From Candidatus Dojkabacteria bacterium UBA3081 (GTDB taxonomy: Bacteria > Patescibacteriota > Dojkabacteria > SC72), in NCBI GenBank assembly GCA_002366615.1, contig DFBL01000023.1, forward strand, positions 1 to 29,653: a DNA stretch of 29,653 nucleotides, in the 5' to 3' direction. Under the pieces are notes generated by a model that did no database searches, was not told the origin of the DNA, and worked only from the letters and a program-made list of their open reading frames with translations. This document shows, piece after piece, positions 23,802 to 29,653 of this stretch (positions are counted from its first letter, which is position 1; each line of letters opens with the position of its first letter). A program made the position numbers and the translations under genes.

Positions 23802-24959
23802 ATGTTTTCAAAATCAGGAAAAGCACAGATGAGATTAGAGGATGTTACTAAGTATCTTTCTAAACTTAGAATACCTACAGGCTTAGTTTTTACACCAACG
23901 AATTTAGAGCAGGAGAAAGAGAAATTCTTTAATTCTGATATATATGAACCTCAGTTTGAGTATAGAAGAACTAAAAACAGTAATGCTCAGATATTAAAAG
24001 AGCTTTCCTCTTTAAAAACTATCTCTGATGTTGATCCTCGTATTTCAAATTTTTACGTTGAATTAATAGCTTCTAAAGAGGAGTCTCATAGGCTAATGAA
24101 TGCAGTAGGTAATAATGAGCTTGTTAGTGAGATTTCATATCATAGGTATGGAAAAACATCTCCTTTACTTTTTAGAAATGCTTCTAGAGTTTTAAGAAAC
24201 AGGGTTAGTGGATACAATATTGTTAAATATCCCTCTAGACAAGCGAACCAGATGCTTGGATATGAAGAGATAGAGAGGGTTTTCAATACAGTTTTTGATG
24301 GTTTTGGTATACAAGGGTGGAAGGTTAAACCTTCTAAAGGTATAGCCAAAAATGGAGCTAAGGTAGGTGTTAAGAGTAGATGGGTATTACTGGATCCTAA
24401 CATTAAACGTTCAAAATTTAGATTAAAGAAAACTTTAGTCCATGAAGTAGGTACTCATGTGCTTAGAGCTGTTAATGGAGAGCAGACAGGTTTTGAGGCT
24501 CTATCAAGAGCTAACTTACCAAGCTATCTTGATATTGAGGAAGGATTGGCAACTTGGAACGAAGAGAATATGAATTTACTAACAAAGAAGTGGTTAAAGA
24601 GTAAAGCTGCAATGGTATGGGCTATATATATTGGTGAGAGAATGACTTTCAGGCAACTGTATAATAGTTTGTTGGGTGTTATTCCAAAAAAGTCAGCTTT
24701 TAATACAGCTTACAGAGTAAAAAGAGGACTAGAGGATACTAGTTATCCAGGTATATACACTAGAGATGTTGTGTATTTCAGAGGGTATAGGAGAGTAAAA
24801 AAGAAACTTGAGAAAGATAAATCAATGTATGAGAAGCTTTATGCAGGGAAAATAGATTTTAAGCAGTGTAGATGGGTAGATGAAGGATTATTACCTAAAG
24901 CAAAGATAGTACCAACTCAAGAGAAATGGAATGAGATATTTAAAAAGGCCGGTATTTAA
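23802..24959 (+). CDS. DUF1704 (MATCAP-like) zinc carboxypeptidase
   Basis: The 385-residue product carries the DUF1704 metal motif HEVGTH (HExxxH, residues 214-219), then GFEALSRANLPSYLDIEEGLA, where EEGLA at 246-250 matches the family's QEGLA motif and supplies the third ligand region. Eukaryotic members (MATCAP) remove the C-terminal tyrosine of tubulin. Bacterial members are annotated as QEGLA-motif proteins and often lie near ATP-grasp ligases. The basic N-terminus lacks a signal peptide, so it should act in the cytoplasm. It follows mreB by 18 bp and its last four bases overlap the end of the converging ATP-grasp operon. The glutamate in place of glutamine in QEGLA is a minor change. 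Confidence 0.85.
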   Translation: MFSKSGKAQMRLEDVTKYLSKLRIPTGLVFTPTNLEQEKEKFFNSDIYEPQFEYRRTKNSNAQILKELSSLKTISDVDPRISNFYVELIASKEESHRLMNAVGNNELVSEISYHRYGKTSPLLFRNASRVLRNRVSGYNIVKYPSRQANQMLGYEEIERVFNTVFDGFGIQGWKVKPSKGIAKNGAKVGVKSRWVLLDPNIKRSKFRLKKTLVHEVGTHVLRAVNGEQTGFEALSRANLPSYLDIEEGLATWNEENMNLLTKKWLKSKAAMVWAIYIGERMTFRQLYNSLLGVIPKKSAFNTAYRVKRGLEDTSYPGIYTRDVVYFRGYRRVKKKLEKDKSMYEKLYAGKIDFKQCRWVDEGLLPKAKIVPTQEKWNEIFKKAGI

Positions 24960-25900
24960 TTAGGAAAGGATTCAACTATTAACTTTGCTATGTTTACTGT
25001 CCCTTCTTTTATTTTCGTTTCATAAGCCTTAAATCCTGGGTTCATACTTATTTCCTGTAGTAATGGTTTGTTTTCTATTTCCATAATATCTACCGCAAGA
25101 AAATCGGCTTTGAGTTTTTGTGCAACATTTAACGCAAGTTCCTGGATTTTTGTTCCTGGTTTGTTGTAAGCAGAGTATTTTCCTTTCTTCACTGTCATGA
25201 AACCTTCCTTAGCTTCTCTCTTCCAACCACCTACAATATTACCCATACTAACAAATATTCTGTAGTCTATTTTACTACTTGAAAATTCCTGTATGAACAT
25301 CCTAGAGTAATTTAACTCTTTAAGATGTTCTTGTCTGTACCCATCTGCATTGTTAATTTTGAATACATTCTTTTTAATTTTCTTTTCCCCATTAATCAAT
25401 TCTATTCGATTTGCACCTGAGTACTCTTTCATAATTAAAGGGTAGGCATTGAGTACATCTCTGTGTGCAAGGTAGTTACCATCTGTTCTAAAGTAAGTGT
25501 TAAAGTAGGGGATACTGTTTTGAGAGCAGAAGAGTGCAAGTGCAATTTTGTTGTAGTAGGGGAGTTTTTTAATGGTTTTTTCATTTTGAACAAGGATCTT
25601 CTTTTCAGGATTGAGCACATTATATTGGTCAATGTAATCCACAATGTATTTTTTGAATTGATACTGTAACTCACTGTGTAAATCATGACCTCTGAATATG
25701 ATGTGAGTGTATTTTGTTATATCTTGACCTTTTGCTTTTATCAATGTTTCACCATTGATGAATTCAAATTCTAGTTCGTTTAGGTAGGTAAGAGAGTGGG
25801 GTATATTTTTTTTGTCCAATTCTTCAATTATCCTCTTTGAGGCATATGCAATTTTCTCACCAATTATTGGTTGTAGTTTGTCGATTATTAGGTAGTTCAT
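24956..25900 (-). CDS. RimK-like ATP-grasp ligase
   Basis: The 314-residue product is the last gene of a four-gene ATP-grasp operon. It has an N-terminal pre-ATP-grasp region (about 1-110) and the ATP-grasp fold (about 115-310): LIMKEYSG for ATP lysine binding, MFIQEFSSSKIDYRIFV, the GGWKREA strand and the metal-binding end AVDIMEIENKPLLQEISMNPGFKAYE (read D, E, N). RimK-type enzymes add glutamate or other amino acids to a carboxylate of a protein or small molecule through an acyl-phosphate. The substrate is unknown. It starts 5 nt after the preceding gene and its stop overlaps the converging DUF1704 gene by four bases. Confidence 0.82.
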   Translation of the reverse strand: MNYLIIDKLQPIIGEKIAYASKRIIEELDKKNIPHSLTYLNELEFEFINGETLIKAKGQDITKYTHIIFRGHDLHSELQYQFKKYIVDYIDQYNVLNPEKKILVQNEKTIKKLPYYNKIALALFCSQNSIPYFNTYFRTDGNYLAHRDVLNAYPLIMKEYSGANRIELINGEKKIKKNVFKINNADGYRQEHLKELNYSRMFIQEFSSSKIDYRIFVSMGNIVGGWKREAKEGFMTVKKGKYSAYNKPGTKIQELALNVAQKLKADFLAVDIMEIENKPLLQEISMNPGFKAYETKIKEGTVNIAKLIVESFPN

Positions 25901-25905
25901 ATTTT

Positions 25906-27600
25906 TTATATTGTCTTTATTTTATCTATTAATCCTTTTCTCTTGTATCTTTTTACTACTTTCATTTGCTCTTTTTCTTTAGAGAGTTCCTTTGTTATAT
26001 AAAGGGTATCAATGTAATCAAAACCTAGGCCATACTCTTTCACTTCATTCCAATCTCTAAAATGTAGCAAAATTACATCTAAGGAGGCATTGCATTTGAT
26101 AGCTTCTACATGTTGCCATCTATGAGCTTGGGAGTCCATCTCCATTCCATTAATGTAGTATTTTTCCCCCACTATCTCTCCCACATTCTGTTGCTGTTTA
26201 ATATCTTTCTTTTTTCTTAAAAGGGTAGGAAGATCATCTTTAGTTTGACCAACTAGTACAAATCTTTTACATTTGTTTTGTGCAAGTAGTTCATCTATGT
26301 AGGTATCTGCTACAGAGGCTCTCTGTGTGCCCAAAACAGGGTAGAGGTTTAGATAGGTCTCAGGCATTGTGTTTATCTCAAGAATAGCTCCATTATCCTT
26401 TGTTAAGGGTTTGGAGATGTCTTTACACATAACATCTACACCGAGGGTAAAGGCATGTACAGAGTGTGCAATGCTTTCAACAATGATTTGAATTTCTTTG
26501 CTTACTTCTTCAGTAAAGTCTTGGGTAATACCCCCTTGACTCATACTAGCAACCTTACGTACTTGTATCTTTTCATCTTTTTGGGGAACATAGTCTAGTG
26601 AGAGATTTTGTTCTTTAAGGTAGTTTAAGAGAGGCTTATCAATGTTTATAGGTTTTAATATATGTGCAGGATTTGAGAGGTCTCTTCTTGGGTCTTTGTT
26701 TTCTTCATTAATTAATTGGTCAATATTCTTTTTACCATTACCGACAATAAAAGCCGGAATTCTCTTAGTTGTTACCTGTAGTTTCCCATTTATAACTAAA
26801 AGCCTGTAATCTTCACCTTGCACCTGCTCTTGTATCATGATTTTTTTCTGCCAAGAGTTTCTATTTTTATCATTTACTTTTTCTTTTGCATAGTCGAAAG
26901 CTTTTTTGGCTTTTTCTATAGTATCAATTCCAACACTTACTCCTTTTCCTGCAGTTAAGCCTGTTGGTTTAATAACGACGGGTTTTTCGAACTCATCCCA
27001 CATCCCTTCGATAGATTTTTTTGTTGGTAACACCCCCCATTTTGGTAAAGGTAATTGCATTCTTTCGATGAAGATATTGGTTGCCCATTTGTCTCTTTGA
27101 AACTTCTGAGCCATATGTGTATCTTTAGTTGATGAAGCAGAGCCTGTAATATGTGAACCTCTTCCACAACCTAAAGTAAGATATCTGTTGAATGAATTGT
27201 CAAAGCCTTGATCACGATCTTCTAATCTGGGATACTCCAAAATGCTTGTTGTTATTTCAATATTTTTATTCATACAGGAATGCAAAAGAGATATAGTAGA
27301 CATTGATTTAATCCTCTTATTGATTAGAGTATTAATTATGAAAGAGGAAGCGTCTTTAAAGTTAGTAGAACTTTTTGATAGATTATTTAGAGTTTCTCCA
27401 GATTCTCTCCAAAGAAATGGTAATTTAGACCTTATAGTAAGTAGAGTGGGGGATATTTCATAGGAGTGAATAAAGATAGGGTGAAATGATGCTACTTTAT
27501 CTAGAATCTTTGACACATCTCCAATATTTGGACCTTCCAGATCTATTTTTACTGTTGTGAATTCTGATTCTAGATTTAATCCTTGTACTGTTTTTATCAT
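25906..27600 (-). CDS. Cyanophycin-synthetase-like ATP-grasp ligase with decayed Mur domain
   Basis: The 564-residue product has an N-terminal domain (about 1-140), a cyanophycin-synthetase-type ATP-grasp (about 150-440) and a short C-terminal remnant (about 446-536). ATP-grasp features are GCGRGSHITGSASSTKDT, VVIKPTGLTAGKGV, GEDYRLLVINGK, an N-x-DPRR stretch, SQGGITQD and LEINTMPE with upstream VDVM metal residues. Cyanophycin synthetase couples this domain to a Mur ligase. Here the C-terminus still aligns with the start of that Mur domain (YINGMEMDSQ, then NASLDVILL, YGLGFDYID), but the P-loop GTNGKTT is replaced by GQTKDDLPT and the rest of the domain is missing. So only one of the two ligase activities is left. 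A lysine-rich tail ends the protein. Confidence 0.82.
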   Translation of the reverse strand: MIKTVQGLNLESEFTTVKIDLEGPNIGDVSKILDKVASFHPIFIHSYEISPTLLTIRSKLPFLWRESGETLNNLSKSSTNFKDASSFIINTLINKRIKSMSTISLLHSCMNKNIEITTSILEYPRLEDRDQGFDNSFNRYLTLGCGRGSHITGSASSTKDTHMAQKFQRDKWATNIFIERMQLPLPKWGVLPTKKSIEGMWDEFEKPVVIKPTGLTAGKGVSVGIDTIEKAKKAFDYAKEKVNDKNRNSWQKKIMIQEQVQGEDYRLLVINGKLQVTTKRIPAFIVGNGKKNIDQLINEENKDPRRDLSNPAHILKPINIDKPLLNYLKEQNLSLDYVPQKDEKIQVRKVASMSQGGITQDFTEEVSKEIQIIVESIAHSVHAFTLGVDVMCKDISKPLTKDNGAILEINTMPETYLNLYPVLGTQRASVADTYIDELLAQNKCKRFVLVGQTKDDLPTLLRKKKDIKQQQNVGEIVGEKYYINGMEMDSQAHRWQHVEAIKCNASLDVILLHFRDWNEVKEYGLGFDYIDTLYITKELSKEKEQMKVVKRYKRKGLIDKIKTI

Positions 27601-27607
27601 TATATTT

Positions 27608-27613
27608 ATTATA
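27608..27613 (-). promoter_or_regulatory. -10 box inside the ATP-grasp operon
   Basis: On the minus strand TATAAT ends 7 nt before the ATG at 27600 and contains the TAA stop of the preceding gene. It could start a leaderless transcript of the last two ATP-grasp genes. Confidence 0.45.
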
Positions 27614-28589
27614 CTATTTTAGATATGTAATCCATAATTGGTATTGCTACCTTAACAACTTCTCCCTGCTGTACTTTATAGTGTAAGCGCAATCCAGGAT
27701 TATAGTTTATTTCATTTATTACACATTTGGTAGGCTTTGTTATATCAGGTGTAATTATATCTACACCTCCAAATTTAGCACCTATTACACGAACAGATTC
27801 AATAGCTAAATCCTTATAGTATTGATGGGTTTCTTTAGAACACTCCTGTGTAGTCCCTCCTGTAGAGAGATTACAGTTATATCTTAGCCTTATCTCCTCT
27901 CTATCTTTAGGTATATATTTCATACTTATTCCTAGGTTATCTAGTCTCTGTTTTACTTCATTATCTATAGTTATTGGCTTGAGTAAATCTTTTTTTCTTC
28001 CTTTGTTCTTTTTTTCTATTAATTTTTTAATACTATCTTTACCATTTCCTGTAACAAAAGCAGACTTTCTTCTAACTATACCAATAACTTGGTTATCCAA
28101 TACTAAGAGTCGATAGTTATCACCTTGTATGAATTGTTCACCAATTACTTTGGTAGAACCTGTTCCCTTTGAGTGTTTTTTAGCATATGAATACGCTCTT
28201 AAAACATCTTTTCTATCTTTAGGAAGTAGTGTAACCCCTATACCACCAAGCTGTTGAGAGGGTTTTATGACGATATCCTTATAGTTATTAAAAAACCTAA
28301 CAGCATCCTCTTTGCTCTTAAGAGGCAATTGTTTAGGAACTGGCATATCAAATTTAGAAAGGACCCTGTTTGTTAGATTCTTCCTTTTAGCAATTGTAGT
28401 ACTTGGAGTATTTGTTAATGGTGTAGCAGTATTTATTATATACCAATGTTTTTTCTCCTTTCTAAATATTGCTAATAGTCCCTTTACTAAAACTTCATAC
28501 TCAATATTTAAACTGTCAGCAGCTTCTAAATAGTAGGCTAGATGTACATTTCCTGCTTCCTGAAGATATTGTTTATATGTTTTACTCAT
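27609..28589 (-). CDS. Cyanophycin-synthetase-like ATP-grasp ligase, short form
   Basis: The 326-residue product has an ATP-grasp domain of the cyanophycin synthetase/GshF type without a Mur ligase part. Visible motifs are IVIKPSQQLGGIGV, IGEQFIQGDNYRLLVLD, RRKSAFVTGNGKDSI, NLSTGGTTQE and the metal site GVDIITPDITKP with INEINYNPGLRLHY. The start used is the ATG at 28589 (MSKTYKQYLQ). An in-frame TTG at 28628 would add 13 residues and overlap the upstream stop codon, while a TAAAAT box ends 7 nt before the ATG. It lies 16 nt after the ligase-protease fusion and 8 nt before the long cyanophycin-like gene. The amino acid it joins is not known. Confidence 0.83.
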   Translation of the reverse strand: MSKTYKQYLQEAGNVHLAYYLEAADSLNIEYEVLVKGLLAIFRKEKKHWYIINTATPLTNTPSTTIAKRKNLTNRVLSKFDMPVPKQLPLKSKEDAVRFFNNYKDIVIKPSQQLGGIGVTLLPKDRKDVLRAYSYAKKHSKGTGSTKVIGEQFIQGDNYRLLVLDNQVIGIVRRKSAFVTGNGKDSIKKLIEKKNKGRKKDLLKPITIDNEVKQRLDNLGISMKYIPKDREEIRLRYNCNLSTGGTTQECSKETHQYYKDLAIESVRVIGAKFGGVDIITPDITKPTKCVINEINYNPGLRLHYKVQQGEVVKVAIPIMDYISKIV

Positions 28590-28596
28590 GAATATG

Positions 28597-28602
28597 ATTT
28601 TA
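28597..28602 (-). promoter_or_regulatory. -10 box for short ATP-grasp gene
   Basis: On the minus strand TAAAAT ends 7 nt before the ATG at 28589, in the gap after the fusion gene. It supports that start codon. Confidence 0.4.
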
Positions 28603-28605
28603 AAG

Positions 28606-29653
28606 TTAAAAGGTATTACTTGTATCAATTAAATATCCAGACAGGTCTACTCTTCCCAGTGTTATGGGATATATACTATCTGCAGAGTTAGATGATACAA
28701 ATTCAGAAACTTTGTACTCCTTTGCCATCTTAAAAGGAACATCAAAAACAGGCCTTATCCTTATTTCTCCATCTTCAATAATTTTTGCTAATCTCTTTAT
28801 ATCAGTATCTTTACATACTTTTTGTTCATGTTTATCTATATACTCTTGAGCTTGCTTAAAACTATTGAAATTCTCAGGGATATTTGTCTTATTAAAATCT
28901 TTATGTGCTTGCATATATCCTATCCTATTTGCTAGTTTGGGATCTATTCTAGATGTTAATATTCCTGTATCCATAAAGGCTCTTACTAACTCTTTTGTAT
29001 TCTTTCTTCTACTACTAGATTTAGATATCTCTGTTTTTTTGTCATAAATATATATTTTTTCAGTAATATTAAGAACTTTCCTTCCACTTATTGCCTCAAT
29101 GCTTTCTTCAATTTCTCCCCCAAAAAGATTTTTAGAAACTCTAATACCGTGTTTAATACTTTTAATTTTTACATCCTTTATCTTTTCTAATCTCCATCTT
29201 AGACCAGCTTGATTGGCAACCTGTATTCCAAGACCAGGTCTTGCATTCATTTCGAATACAACGGGGCCTTTCTCTGCATCTAAAGCTATATCTACCCCTA
29301 TATATCCTAAGCCACTAACTTCTTGACATTTCAATGCTATCTCCAAGAGTTCATTCCAAAAAGGTATTTGTATACCACTTAGAGGTTTGTTTTCTTTAAG
29401 ATCTATTGTAGAATCAGTCATTTCATAGGTGTCACTTAGAAATGGACTCTTTTTCATATGCATGGAGTATGTAGTTATTCCTGTCCCTATATCTATACCA
29501 GTACATATTGCACCCGAATGGAGGTTAGCTGTTCCATCAGATTTTTTTGTTGGTAATCTGAGCATTGCCATTACAGGTACTTGGTTAAAGCATATTATTC
29601 TAATATCAGGTACACCTCTATAGGAGTACTGCTTAAGTAGAGTGTCTGTTTTA
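28606..29653 (-). CDS. Alpha-L-glutamate ligase-like ATP-grasp fused to retropepsin-like protease, 5' partial
   Basis: The frame stays open to the right edge (codons from 29652), so the N-terminus lies outside; 348 residues are visible. Before the ATG at 29571 the frame reads RGVPDIRIICFNQVPV, which fits the family, so that ATG is internal. The ATP-grasp half has MAMLRLPTKKSDGTANLHSG, GIDIGTGITT, and the metal site YIGVDIALDAEKG with VFEMNARPGLGIQVAN, as in RimK-related glutamate ligases. After about 40 residues comes a retropepsin-like domain of the RimK-associated protease family (PF05618/COG4067): RAFMDTGILTSRIDPKLANR with the catalytic DTG at 28963-28971, then IRIRPVFDVPF and YPITLGRVDLSGYLID. 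A ligase and a protease are therefore joined in one chain. It is the first visible gene of the operon. Confidence 0.85.
   Translation of the reverse strand, partial: KTDTLLKQYSYRGVPDIRIICFNQVPVMAMLRLPTKKSDGTANLHSGAICTGIDIGTGITTYSMHMKKSPFLSDTYEMTDSTIDLKENKPLSGIQIPFWNELLEIALKCQEVSGLGYIGVDIALDAEKGPVVFEMNARPGLGIQVANQAGLRWRLEKIKDVKIKSIKHGIRVSKNLFGGEIEESIEAISGRKVLNITEKIYIYDKKTEISKSSSRRKNTKELVRAFMDTGILTSRIDPKLANRIGYMQAHKDFNKTNIPENFNSFKQAQEYIDKHEQKVCKDTDIKRLAKIIEDGEIRIRPVFDVPFKMAKEYKVSEFVSSNSADSIYPITLGRVDLSGYLIDTSNTF

Noticed and set aside
28590..28628. TTG start giving 13 extra residues on the short ATP-grasp protein
   Set aside because: It overlaps the upstream stop codon, and the ATG at 28589 has a -10 box 7 nt upstream.

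Overview
The window is dense (almost no intergenic space), AT-rich and bacterial in gene order. Its content fits a small-genome member of the Candidate Phyla Radiation (Patescibacteria): a giant multi-LamG surface protein, ComEA plus a split ComEC, a PEGA-domain protein, a form III (archaeal AMP-pathway type) RuBisCO, an archaeal/eukaryal-type ProRS, and few biosynthetic genes. The phylum cannot be fixed from the sequence alone; Dojkabacteria or Microgenomates are guesses. Stop codons in the 23 genes called are 14 TAA, 8 TAG and 1 TGA, and no conserved gene is interrupted by TGA, so UGA is not read as glycine here.

Layout. 1-3885: 3' end of a LamG-repeat surface protein. 3928-4557: membrane-anchored cyclophilin. 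4615-7629: overlapping DNA-uptake genes comEA, comEC membrane part and comEC metallo-beta-lactamase part. 7660-10205: tRNA-Arg(GCG), a small P-loop kinase, tRNA-Arg(TCG) and argS. 10229-10472: a 59-residue DUF1232 gene whose end lies inside tRNA-Pro(CGG). 10497-12312: ECF sigma factor, overlapping membrane protein (likely anti-sigma) and a small secreted protein preceded by an array of short direct and inverted repeats; a terminator follows. 12383-13387 (minus): rlmN. 13426-16288: RuBisCO and proS. 16515-19367 (minus): uvrA. 19442-21147: tRNA-Arg(CCT) and a membrane glycosyltransferase. 21148-22725 (minus): PEGA-domain protein. 22776-24959: mreB and a DUF1704 (MATCAP-like) zinc carboxypeptidase. 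24956-29653 (minus): four consecutive ATP-grasp amide ligases, the first fused to a retropepsin-like aspartic protease domain.

The most interesting system is the right-hand 6 kb: four different ATP-grasp ligases in one tight operon, one carrying its own protease domain and one carrying a decayed Mur-ligase domain without a P-loop, converging on a DUF1704 peptidase that sits directly behind mreB. This looks like a peptide-tagging or peptide-polymer system with ligases and peptidases together; its substrate is unknown.

A second, window-wide pattern is leaderless transcription. About a dozen genes have a good -10 hexamer ending only 5-10 nt before the start codon, with no room for a ribosome binding site. 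An internal operon gene (comEC metallo-beta-lactamase part) has a perfect AAGGAGG. The pattern was used to correct several start codons.
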